A stretch of DNA of 64,000 nt from PALSA-894 sp963757565 (GTDB lineage: Bacteria; Pseudomonadota; Alphaproteobacteria; Rhizobiales; Xanthobacteraceae). Made by a program: the position numbers and the translations under genes. The notes beneath the pieces are model-generated. The model was not told the DNA's origin. It worked only from the letters and a program-made list of their open reading frames with translations, and did no database searches. This document shows positions 34,343 through 43,331 of this stretch, piece after piece. Each line of letters opens with the position of its first letter. Position 1 is the first letter of the stretch. The stretch lies in assembly GCA_963757565.1 (NCBI GenBank), contig CAVWSB010000011.1:1984001-2048000 (forward strand), written 5' to 3'.

Positions 34343-35885
34343 ATGTCAATGATGAATTTCGATGCCGGCAAGATGGTGCAGACGCTCCGGCGCCGCGCCG
34401 GTACCGGGGATCCGTCCCAAGCCACAGCTTTCTCCGCTCGCGCAACTCGCCGCCGCACAACACATCGCGCCGGCGTTCTCGCCGATCGTCGTGGCCGGCA
34501 TGGTACGCGCGATCGAGTTCGTTCTGATCGCGTTGATCGGGATCGCGACCTATTTCGGCTACGTCTACTCGACCTACGGCCATGTGTTCGACTGGTATTA
34601 CGTGGCAACGCCGTTCGGCGTGGCCGCGCTCGCGATGATCGCTTTTCAGGCCGCCGACATCTACCAGATCCAGGCGTTCCGCAGTCCGGTCAGCCAGTGC
34701 GCGCGCCTGACGGTCGCATGGTCGATTGTGTTTCTGATTCTGGTCGCGATCGCATTCTTCGCGCAGCTCGGCGGCATGTATTCGCGCCTCTGGCTCTCGG
34801 GATACTACGGCATCGGCCTGTTCACGCTGTACGGCACGCGGCTGTTTATCTACGGCATTGTGCGCCGCTGGACCCGTGAGGGCCGTCTCGACCGCCGCGC
34901 CGTCGTGGTCGGCGGCGGCGACCCGGGCGAAAATCTTGTGATGGCGCTCGACCGCCAGCGCGAGTCGGATGTCAGTCTCGTCGGCGTGTTCGATGATCGC
35001 GGCGACGACCGCGCGCCCACCGCCTGCGCCGGACTACACAAGCTCGGCACGGTCGACGATCTCGTCGAATTCGCCCGCCGCACCCGCATCGATCTGGTGA
35101 TCTTCTCGCTGCCGATCTCGGCCGAGAGCCGCATTCTGCAGATGCTCAAGAAGCTCTGGGTGCTGCCGGTGGACATCCGGCTCTCGGCGCACACCAACAA
35201 GCTCCAGTTCCGGCCCCGCTCATACTCGTACATCGGCACCGTGCCGGTGCTCGACGTGTTTGACCGCCCGATCGCGGACTGGGACGTCGTGATGAAATGG
35301 CTGTTCGACAAGCTGGTCGGCGGCCTCGCCCTGCTCGCGGCGCTTCCCGTGATGGCGGGCGTGGCGCTCGCGATCAAGCTCGACAGCCGCGGACCGGTCC
35401 TCTTCAAACAGAAGCGCTACGGCTTCAACAACGAGCTGATCGAGGTGTTCAAGTTCCGCTCGATGTATGTCGAGGCCACCGACGCGACCGCCGCGAAGCT
35501 CGTCACCAAGGGCGATCCGCGGGTCACCAAGGTCGGGCGCTTCATTCGCAAGACGTCGCTCGATGAGCTGCCGCAGCTGTTCAACGTGGTGTTCAAGGGC
35601 AATCTGTCGCTGGTCGGCCCTCGGCCGCATGCGGTGCATGCGAAGGCTGTCGATCGCCTTTATGACGAGGCCGTGGACGGCTATTTCGCGCGCCATCGGG
35701 TCAAGCCTGGCATCACCGGCTGGGCGCAGATCAACGGATGGCGCGGCGAAACGGACAACGACGAAAAGATCCAGCGGCGCGTCGAGCATGACCTCTACTA
35801 CATCGAGAACTGGTCGGTGCTGTTCGATCTCTACATCCTCGCGATGACGCCGTTCTCGCTGCTCAAGACCGAAAACGCCTACTGA
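34343..35885 (+). CDS. Undecaprenyl-phosphate sugar phosphotransferase (WcaJ-like), probable N-terminal frameshift
   Basis: A polyprenyl glycosylphosphotransferase that starts repeat-unit synthesis by moving a sugar-1-phosphate to undecaprenyl phosphate. Four to five transmembrane helices, a Rossmann CoA-like domain (AVVVGGGDPG) and a C-terminal catalytic domain (KRYGFNNELIEVFKFRSM, DELPQLFNV, GPRPHAV, PGITGWAQINGWRG) are clear. The translation start is disputed. A good site (AGGATGAG) precedes ATG 34343, whose frame reads FDAGKMVQTLRRRAG; deleting one G of GGGG at 34406-34409 joins it to GIRPKPQLSPLAQL and gives 513 residues. Without that, the frame begins at 34362 or 34500. Confidence 0.9.
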
Positions 35886-37156
35886 TGAGCCTCGCCGCGC
35901 ACACCTACGAAGCCGCGGCACAGCCGCGGTTTGCCATTTCGGTGGAGCGGCTGCGCGGCGCGCTCCTTTGGCTGACCGGATTCTCCGGCGCGTTCGTGTT
36001 CATGGAGCCGAGCCCTTACGAGGTCGCTTCGCTCCTGACCATGGTTGTCTTCATCATGACCGGGCTAACGCTGCGGCCTGCACTGCTGCCGCTCGTTCTG
36101 ATGCTCGTCCTCTATGACCTCGGCTTCGGACTCTCGGTGCTGCAGGTCGCCGACCAGGAAAAGACCGTCACCTGGGTTCTCATATCGATCTACATGACGA
36201 TGACGACGATTTTCTTCGCCTCGATGCTGAACGCGAACACGCGAGAGCGGCTTGATCTGCTTTGCCGCGGCTACGTCGTTGCCGCCACCGTGGCATCGCT
36301 GGTCGCGATCCTCGCCTACTTCAACGCCTTCGGCAGCCTCTCCGAGCAATTCCTGCGTTACAGCCGCGCGCGCGGCACGTTCAACGATCCCAACGTCCTC
36401 GGCGCGTTCCTGATCTTTCCGGCCCTTCTCGTCTTGCAGCGCGTGATCTCGCAGCGTAGCGCCTCGGCATTGCGAGCGGCCGGTCTGCTGCTCTTGTTTA
36501 CCGCGGCGCTGCTCCTCTCCTTCTCTCGCGCCGCGTGGGGCCAGCTTGCCGGCACCGCAGCCCTTTTGATCGCTTTGACCTTCATTATCTCGCGCTCGCA
36601 GCGGGAGCGGATGCGCATTGGCCTGATTGCGGTTGCCGGGCTGGTGACGGTGGCGTTGTTCCTGATGGCGCTGCTATCAATCGACAGGGTCGCTCAACTC
36701 TTCGAACAGCGAGCCGCGCTGGATCAGTCCTACGACCTTGGCCATCTCGGCCGCTTCGGCCGCTATATCCTCGGTGCCGAACTCGGGCTCACCCGCCCAT
36801 TCGGCATCGGCCCGCTCCAGTTCCACAATTTCTTCCCCGAGGACCCGCACAACACCTATCTCAACACCTTCATGTCGGGCGGCTGGCTGTCCGGCTGCGT
36901 TTACCTTGCCATCGTGCTCACGAGCCTTGTGCTGGGCGCGCGTTTCGTCTTTGTCGAAACACCGTGGCAAAGGATCTATCTCGCGGTCTACTCGGCCTTC
37001 GTTGGCGTCACGGCCGAAAGCGCGATCATCGACTCCGACCACTGGCGCCATTACTTCCTGCTGCTCGGCGTGCTCTGGGGCCTGATGATCGCGTCGCGTC
37101 CTTATCGGCTTCGCGCGCGCGTGTCCCATACTGATACGATGCGACTGGCACGTTGA
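35885..37156 (+). CDS. O-antigen ligase / Wzy-like polymerase family membrane protein
   Basis: A 423-residue protein with about ten transmembrane helices and a large loop between late helices carrying a DPHNTYLNTFMSGGW segment, the signature of the Wzy_C / O-antigen ligase family. RARGTFNDPNVLGAFL and LLSFSRAAWGQL are also typical. It would polymerise repeat units in the periplasm. Start overlaps the previous stop (TGATG), so it is translationally coupled. Confidence 0.88.
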   Translation: MSLAAHTYEAAAQPRFAISVERLRGALLWLTGFSGAFVFMEPSPYEVASLLTMVVFIMTGLTLRPALLPLVLMLVLYDLGFGLSVLQVADQEKTVTWVLISIYMTMTTIFFASMLNANTRERLDLLCRGYVVAATVASLVAILAYFNAFGSLSEQFLRYSRARGTFNDPNVLGAFLIFPALLVLQRVISQRSASALRAAGLLLLFTAALLLSFSRAAWGQLAGTAALLIALTFIISRSQRERMRIGLIAVAGLVTVALFLMALLSIDRVAQLFEQRAALDQSYDLGHLGRFGRYILGAELGLTRPFGIGPLQFHNFFPEDPHNTYLNTFMSGGWLSGCVYLAIVLTSLVLGARFVFVETPWQRIYLAVYSAFVGVTAESAIIDSDHWRHYFLLLGVLWGLMIASRPYRLRARVSHTDTMRLAR

Positions 37157-37205
37157 TTGCGGCGTGGCTGCCCTGCCGATCCGGATCGGCGCAGGAGTTA
37201 GCCAG

Positions 37206-38351
37206 ATGTCCCCGGTTAACCTCACCGCCGAGAACGATCACAAGGGCCGCGTTGAGGTTCTGGATCTGCTCCGACTCGTCGCCGTGCTGGCCGTGGTCAT
37301 CTATCACTATTCCTTCCGCGGCGCCGCGGCCGATGGCTACACCAGCGTATCTCTCCCCGGCATCGAGGGGGTGGCAAAGTATGGCTATCTCGGTGTCCAG
37401 TTCTTCTTCATTATCTCCGGCTTCGTGATCGCCTATTCGGCCGAAGGCCGTACGCCGGCGAGCTTCGCGATCGCGCGCTTCGCCCGCATTTATCCGGGCT
37501 TCCTGATCTGCATGACTGTGACATTCCTGATGTCACTTGCAATTGGCGGGCCGCGCTTTGCGGTCTCGTTGCCGCAATGGCTCGGCAATCTCCTGATCAT
37601 GTCGCCAGCCGTGAAGCAGCCGTTCATGGACGGCGCCTACTGGTCCATCGTTTACGAAATCACCTTCTACGGTTGGGTCTTCCTGCTTGCTTCGCTGACG
37701 AATTTCCGCCGCAACATCGAATGGATCGTCATTGCCTGGCTTGCGATCTCGATGCTCAACCTGTTCCTCGTCCATTCGGACATGGTGAGCCGCCTCTTTC
37801 TTACCGACCAGAGCGGGTTCTTTATCGAGGGTTTGCTCCTCTACGAGATCTACAAGGGGCGGCGCGACGTCACGCTTTATCTCCTGCTCGCGCTCGCCGC
37901 CGCCATCTCGATCGATCAGGCCTTCATCGGCGCCGACTGGGTGCGCGAGCATTTCAACATTCAAATCGACAACGTCGTTGTCGCCACGGTCTGTCTTGCG
38001 GCGCTCGGTTCGGTCGCATTGTCTCTGTGTGTGCGCCGGATGCCGTTGCCCGGCCCGTTGGTGCTCGCGATCGGCGGGCTCACCTATCCGATGTATCTCC
38101 TGCACCAGCACATCGGATTCATGCTTCTGAACAGATTTGAGGGCCAGGCATCAGCCGCGATTCTGATCGGGTGCACGACCCTCCTGATGCTCGCGGCGTC
38201 ATGGTTCGTCTGGCGTCTTATCGAGCGGCCGTCGCAGAAGTGGCTCAAGCGCGTGTTGACCGCAGGGCATCAACGCTTGAGCGGCTCGGTTGCTCTAATC
38301 CAGCGTGGCCTGCAGGCGCGGCTTGCCGGCCTGCGTGCTTCACGCGGCTGA
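37206..38351 (+). CDS. Acyltransferase 3 family protein (OafA-like)
   Basis: A 381-residue integral membrane acyltransferase with about ten helices. The N-terminal RVEVLDLLRLVAVLAVVIYHY contains the catalytic His pattern; FFIISGFVIAYS and RFARIYPGF follow. These enzymes O-acylate polysaccharides. The ATG at 37206 follows AGGAG at 9 nt; an in-frame GTG at 37164 is less likely. Last gene of the polysaccharide cluster. Confidence 0.9.
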   Translation: MSPVNLTAENDHKGRVEVLDLLRLVAVLAVVIYHYSFRGAAADGYTSVSLPGIEGVAKYGYLGVQFFFIISGFVIAYSAEGRTPASFAIARFARIYPGFLICMTVTFLMSLAIGGPRFAVSLPQWLGNLLIMSPAVKQPFMDGAYWSIVYEITFYGWVFLLASLTNFRRNIEWIVIAWLAISMLNLFLVHSDMVSRLFLTDQSGFFIEGLLLYEIYKGRRDVTLYLLLALAAAISIDQAFIGADWVREHFNIQIDNVVVATVCLAALGSVALSLCVRRMPLPGPLVLAIGGLTYPMYLLHQHIGFMLLNRFEGQASAAILIGCTTLLMLAASWFVWRLIERPSQKWLKRVLTAGHQRLSGSVALIQRGLQARLAGLRASRG

Positions 38352-38431
38352 GCATCGCCCCCTGCGGCCTGCGGCAGCGGACCTCGCCCCGGCTTGCACC
38401 GCCGCAACGGGCAGCGTAGAGGTTCGCGCGG

Positions 38432-38509
38432 CGGAGCGTAGCGCAGCCCGGTTAGCGCACCAGTCTGGGGGACTGGGGGTCCCGAGTTCGAATCTCGGCG
38501 CTCCGACCA
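38432..38509 (+). tRNA. tRNA-Pro (anticodon GGG)
   Basis: A complete cloverleaf with encoded CCA: 7-bp acceptor CGGAGCG/CGCTCCG, D stem GCGC/GCGC, anticodon stem CCAGT/ACTGG with loop CTGGGGG (anticodon GGG at 38467-38469), 5-nt variable loop and T arm CCGAG-TTCGAAT-CTCGG. It reads CCC and CCU codons. Confidence 0.96.
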
Positions 38510-38563
38510 CTCTCCCGCCGCTGGGTTCAACCCGCAGCGCCAGTCAATCGCATCCGGTGGCAT

Positions 38564-39421
38564 CTAGACCTGCGATCGCCGTGCCGCGAATGTGAGCACG
38601 GGGCCGTGCATGGCATCGGGCTCGTCGGCAATGATCTCAATCGCATCAAATCCAAAATGCCGAAATGCGCCGAGAATGTCGTCCCGGTTCATCCAGCTGG
38701 CCGACGGCTTGTTGCCGCCCCAGAAGAAACCCTGCTCGCGATCCTGATAGTCGGCGCGGTGGAAAGTGGCGGAAAATCCACCGAGGGCGGATGGCACCGC
38801 AACCCTGCCCGTCGTGCGCTGCGCATCGACATATTGTGTCCACACCAGGCAACGGTCGCTCACCCGCGCGATGTCGCGGATCAGCACCAGCGGATTTTCC
38901 ATGTGATAGAGAACACCGCAACAGAATACGAGATCGAAGCGCTCCGTCGTATCGCGCAGGAACAGGCTGAAGTCACCAAGCATGAAGCATGCACGACGAA
39001 TGCCAAGCGCCTCCTTGATGATGAGACATTTCAGATACGCCTCGACGTTTGCCTCGATCGCCAGAATCCGCGCAGCGCCAAGTTTCTCGAGCTGATAGGT
39101 ATGCGCCCCTTCGAGCGGTCCAAGTTCCAAGACACTCATTCCTTCGAGCGACCCCGCCTTCCCGAGATACTGCGCCGCGTAGCCGGGACGCGGATCGACA
39201 GCAAGCTTTGCCTCACCACCCCGCCATGCGGGGTCGAACTCCGACAGATCGGTTGCCCAACGGCCGGCAAATATCTCGATGGCATTGCCATGGGCGGGCG
39301 CGCGTTGTTCGAATTTCCTCTCTCCAAACGGCGAGTGATGGTGTGGCCGCAGTTTGCGCACGATCGCACGGACCGGCGCCAGGACGGCCCGCGCGATGCC
39401 TCTCACAAAGCCCCCCGTCAT
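38564..39421 (-). CDS. Class I SAM-dependent methyltransferase
   Basis: A 285-residue protein with a Rossmann methyltransferase core (about 95-200): VLELGPLEGAHTYQLEKLGA as motif I, AIEAN as motif II, and DLVFCCGVLYHMENP as motif IV/post-IV. N-terminal 50 residues are basic. Its ATG overlaps the stop of the upstream permease gene (ATGA), so it is the last member of the transporter operon, though it could equally act on glycan made by the neighbouring locus. Substrate unknown. Confidence 0.85.
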   Translation of the reverse strand: MTGGFVRGIARAVLAPVRAIVRKLRPHHHSPFGERKFEQRAPAHGNAIEIFAGRWATDLSEFDPAWRGGEAKLAVDPRPGYAAQYLGKAGSLEGMSVLELGPLEGAHTYQLEKLGAARILAIEANVEAYLKCLIIKEALGIRRACFMLGDFSLFLRDTTERFDLVFCCGVLYHMENPLVLIRDIARVSDRCLVWTQYVDAQRTTGRVAVPSALGGFSATFHRADYQDREQGFFWGGNKPSASWMNRDDILGAFRHFGFDAIEIIADEPDAMHGPVLTFAARRSQV

Positions 39422-40293
39422 CGCGCGGCGGCGTCTGCACGATAGCGCCGCTGCACGATCAGATTGGCCGCGAGGGTCAGCACCAGGGTCGCCGCCATGA
39501 GTATGAAGGCGATAGCGGCGCCGAACGGCCAGTTGTTCTGCTGGATGAACTGGTTGAACACCAGCGGTCCCATCATCTGGAACCGCGGCCCGCCGAGCAG
39601 CACCGGCGTTGCATACGCGTTCATCGACAGGATGAAGGTGAGGATGGTGCCGGCGAGCACGCCCGGCATCGCCAGCGGAAACAGCACGCGCCGCGCCATC
39701 TGCCAGGGCGTCGCACCGAGATTGAAGGCCGCCTCCTCGACCGAGCGATCGATGCCTTCGATCACGCTTTGCAGCGTCAGCACCATGAACGGCAGGTTCA
39801 CCGCCGTGATGCCGATGATGACCGCAGCTTCGGTGAACATGATTTCGATCGGCTGCGAGAGCGCGCCGAGCCCCATCAGACTCGCGTTGATCAGCCCCTT
39901 GTTGCCGAACGCCACCATCCAGCCGGCCGCGCGCACCGCGTTGCCGACGAACAGCGGCAACACCACCAGCATGATGAAAATGTTCTTGTAGCGCGCCCGC
40001 GTGCGGGCGAGCACATAGGCGAGCGGAAAGCCCATCACGAGGCAGATCGCCGTGGTGACAAGCGCGATGCGCAAGGTGCGCGTCAGCACCGAGTAGTAAT
40101 AGATGTCGGTGAAGAACTTGACGTAGTTCTCGCCCGTCAGCGCATCGACCATGAACTTGCCGGGCACGAACGCATTCAGGCTGTAGCGAAACAGGATCGC
40201 GAGCGGCAGCAGGATGCCGAGCCCGACATAGACCGTCGCGGGGCCGGCAAGCCCCGCGGCAGTCAACCCACCGTTCGCTTGCGCGCGGCTCAA
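39418..40293 (-). CDS. ABC transporter permease (PotB-like, polyamine-type)
   Basis: A 291-residue permease with six transmembrane helices and the EAA loop EEAAFNLGATPWQMARRVLFPLAMPG, which docks on the ATPase. A TTG start (40293) overlaps the stop of the solute-binding gene (TTGA); no ATG is available in frame at the right place. This is the only member of the transporter whose reading frame is intact. Substrate unknown; the family includes spermidine/putrescine importers. Confidence 0.88.
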   Translation of the reverse strand: MSRAQANGGLTAAGLAGPATVYVGLGILLPLAILFRYSLNAFVPGKFMVDALTGENYVKFFTDIYYYSVLTRTLRIALVTTAICLVMGFPLAYVLARTRARYKNIFIMLVVLPLFVGNAVRAAGWMVAFGNKGLINASLMGLGALSQPIEIMFTEAAVIIGITAVNLPFMVLTLQSVIEGIDRSVEEAAFNLGATPWQMARRVLFPLAMPGVLAGTILTFILSMNAYATPVLLGGPRFQMMGPLVFNQFIQQNNWPFGAAIAFILMAATLVLTLAANLIVQRRYRADAAAR

Positions 40294-41337
40294 GCCTTGA
40301 AAACCTTGTCCCACCACTCCTTCATCGCGGCGTCGTTCTTGGCGAGATAGCCGTAATCGAGGTCGACCAGCCGCGCCTGTTCCTCTTTGGTGAAGCCGAT
40401 GCGCTTCTGCAGATCCGGCGCTACGCGTCGCGTTGGTGACGGTCGGGTTGTAGCCCATGTCGACCGCGAAATTCTCCTGCGCGCCTTTCTCCAGCATCGC
40501 GTTCATGTAGGCGTAGCCGCCTTCCTTGTTCGGTGCGTTCTTCGGGATGACGAAGCCGGAGACATACATCGGCACGCCCTCGGCAGGGCGCCACCGACTG
40601 CACGCTGATGCCGGCGTTCTGCCACTGCACGACGCGCGCCTTCCACATGATGCCGACGCCGATCTCTTCGGTCTTCAGCGCCTGCGCGAACGCCTCGTTG
40701 GTCGGGTAGATGCGCGCACCGGCCTTCTTGGCCTCCATCAGGATCGCCTTACCGGGCTCCATATCGGCGACCTTGCCGCCCTTGCCGCCAGCGCGGCTGC
40801 CGCCATCACGTACTGATACTGGATGTCGATGATGCCGATCTTGTTGCCGTGCTTGGGATCGAACGCATCCTTGAAGCCTTTCGGCGCATCGGGAATGAGC
40901 TTCGGGTTGTAGACCGCGACCTTGCCCGAATAGATATGGCCGACGCCGTAGGGATATTTCATCGCCGGGACGATGTTCGCGGCATTCGACAGCTTGGAAT
41001 AGTCGATCGGCTCGCACACGCCCGCCTCGTTCATCTCGAACATGTTGGCGGCGGAAAGCCCCTGAATATCGGTGGTGCCGCGCGGCAGGCGCTTCTCGGC
41101 CACCATCTTGCTGCGGCGTGGCGCGTCGCCGGCCTGATCCTGCGCGACGTCGTAGCCCTTCGGCTTGAGGAACGGGTCCTCGACGTTCTTCGTCAGCAGC
41201 CGCGCATAGTCGCCGCCCCAGGTGCCGACCACCACCCGGCCGCCTTCCGCGCTGGCATTGCGCAGAAGCGCCGGCGCGCGAGCGCGCCAAGGCCCAGTCC
41301 GAGCGTCCGCCGACGCGTCACTTTCGTATGTGCTCAT
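40290..41337 (-). pseudogene. ABC transporter substrate-binding protein (PotD/PotF-like), several frameshifts
   Basis: Conceptual product about 349 residues. Recognisable pieces lie in three frames: GGRVVVGTWGGDYARLL, YPYGVGHIYSGKVAVYNPKLIPD, AILMEAKKAGARIYPTNEAFAQAL, PMYVSGFVIPKNAPNKEGG and, at the end, LQKRIGFTKEEQARLV. A Tat-like RRTLGLGLGALA signal is found in a neighbouring frame. About five frame changes lie near 41320, 41285, 40790, 40600 and 40433. A strong GGAGG precedes ATG 41337. In the present sequence no functional protein can be made; whether this is decay or base-calling error is unresolved. Confidence 0.85.
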
Positions 41338-41356
41338 GTTCCGTCCTCCGTTCTTG

Positions 41357-42410
41357 TCAGTTCGATTTATCAGCAAAGACCATGCCGGCATCGCGTTGCC
41401 AGCCGACCTCGACGTCATCGCCCAACGGCCGGAGCGGTGCATCGCCGCGGTTTGGCAGCTGCGCCACCACGCGATCGGCCGGAGACAGTCGTACGTGAAC
41501 GTCCAGCACCGCGCCCAGATATGAAACGAATTCCACCCTGCCGGGCATGCTGGTTGTCCATGCCGCTCGGCGAGGTGAATCCGCTCCGGACGCAGCAGCA
41601 GGGCGGCCGGGCCGGTGGCGCTCGTCGCGGCATTTCAAATGCAGCCCGCCTGCGGTTTCGAATGCGCCCGGCGCCGTTATCGCGCCCATCGAGGAAGGTG
41701 CTGCGCCCGACGAATCCCGCGACGAAGCGGTCAGCGGGCCGCTCGTAGAGGTCGCGCTGCGTTCCGATCTGGCGGATTTCACCCTCCGCCATAACCACCA
41801 GGCGATCCGCAACCGTCAGGGCCTCCTCCTGATCGTGCGTCACCATGATGGTGGTGAGACCAAGCTGGCGCTGCAGCTCGCGGATCTCGATACGCACTTC
41901 CTCGCGCAGCTTGGCGTCGAGATTGGAGAGCGGCTCGTCGAGCAGCAGCACGTCGGGCCGGATCGCGAGCGCACGCGCGAGCGCGACGCGCTGCTGCTGC
42001 CCACCGGAGAGCTGGCGCGGCAGGCGCGTCGGCGTAGCCTTCCAGCCGCACGAGCCGCAGCGCCTCGCGCGCGCGGGCCGCGATCTCGGCCTTGCGAACT
42101 TGCGCATCTCCAGCCCGAACGCGACGTTTTCGCGCCACCGTCATGTGCGGGAACAGCGCATAGCTCTGGAACACCATGCCGGTGTTGCGCCGCCACGGTG
42201 GCAGATAGGTCACGTCCGCGCCGCCGATGCGCGCCGCGCCACCGCTCGGCTCGACAGGCCCGCGACCATGCGCAGCGTCGTCGTCTTTCCGCAGCCGGAT
42301 GGTCCGAGCAGCACGAGGAACTCGCCGTCCGCCACGTCGAGCGTCACGCCTACGACCGCGACCTGATCGCCATAGCGTTTCGAAAGGTCGACGAGTTCGA
42401 GACGCGCCAT
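41357..42410 (-). pseudogene. ABC transporter ATP-binding protein (PotA-like), several frameshifts
   Basis: Conceptual product about 351 residues. It starts MARLELVDLSKRYGDQV and has a Walker A GPSGCGKTT, Q-loop segment GMVFQSYALFPHMTV, signature QLSGGQQQRVALARAL, Walker B DVLLLDEPLSNLD and switch histidine MVTHDQEEA, followed by a TOBE domain ending FVSYLGAVLDVHVRLSPADRV. These lie in three frames, with about seven changes (near 42245, 42130, 42098, 42025, 41690, 41640 and 41550). It would energise the importer. The 3' end is 19 bp from the solute-binding gene. Confidence 0.85.
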
Positions 42411-42472
42411 CAGGTTTTCTTTCGGCGCATGAACTGATCCGAAGACCGGTATCTGCTTTTCGGGATCATGCG

Positions 42473-43331
42473 CTACACGACCTGCGATGATTTTCACGTA
42501 GCGGTCGGTTACCATCATCGCGGCACGCCGATCAGCGCGATCTGCAGCACCGAGACCGCCGCAACGGTCGGATCGATCTTCCATTCAAGATATTGCAGGA
42601 TCGCGATCGGCAACGTCGTGCGCCCCGCGCCGACGAGGAAGAGGCTAATTTCGAGGTTTCCAAACGACGTCACGAAGCCGAACAGCGCCCCTGCCACGAT
42701 ACCGGGTCGGATCGCCGGTAGCGTTACCCGGCGGAACGTCGTCCATGGCGTCGCGCCAAGATTTTTCGCGGCCTCCTCGATGGTCGGATCGAAGCCCGCA
42801 AGACTTGCAGTAACGAGGCGCGCGGTCCACGGAATCACGATCAGCGCGTGCGCGGCGATCAGGCCGGTGGTGGTGCCCAGCAGCGGCCAGCCGGTCGCGA
42901 TCTCGGCCTCGATCTGGAACACATAGATCGCGGCGCCAAGCACAACTCCCGGCACGATCAGCGGCATCAGCAGCAGTGCGTTGGTGAAGGCCCGCCCGCG
43001 AAAGCGACGCCGCGCAATAGCAAGGCTCGCCGGGACCGCGAGCGCGAGCCCGACGAAGCGTCGCCGTCAGGGCAACCTGAAGGCTCAGGATGAACCCGTC
43101 CACGAAGCTCTTGTTCGCCGGGACGGTGGCGAACCATTTCAGCGAATAGCCTTCCGGCGGAAAAGAGGGAATTTCCTGCCGGAAGAACGCAAGCCACGTC
43201 ACCAATATGAGAGGCAGCAGGATGAAGCCGAGTGAAATCGCTGCCGCGCCGTTCAGCGCCCATCGCCCGACCGGGATGCGGCGCGAGCGCGCGAGCGCCG
43301 CGGGCCGATCCTGAGCGAGCGCCGATTGCAT
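42473..43331 (-). pseudogene. ABC transporter permease (PotC-like), about three frameshifts
   Basis: Conceptual product about 286 residues, six transmembrane helices. Segments: GRWALNGAAAISLGFILLPLILVTW, then after a break near 43050 the frame restores VGLALAVPASLAIARRRFRGRAF and PLIVPGVVLGAAIYVF, then EEAAKNLGATPWTTFRRVTLPAI, the EAA loop. Near the C-terminus (about 42525 and 42490) two more breaks separate it from the expected MVTDRYVK end. The ATG shares one base with the stop of the amidohydrolase gene (TGATG). Confidence 0.8.

Noticed and set aside
39418..40575. A single 385-residue fusion of solute-binding protein and permease
   Set aside because: The joint is created by a frame break; the true solute-binding stop (40290) and a TTG start for the permease lie at the boundary.
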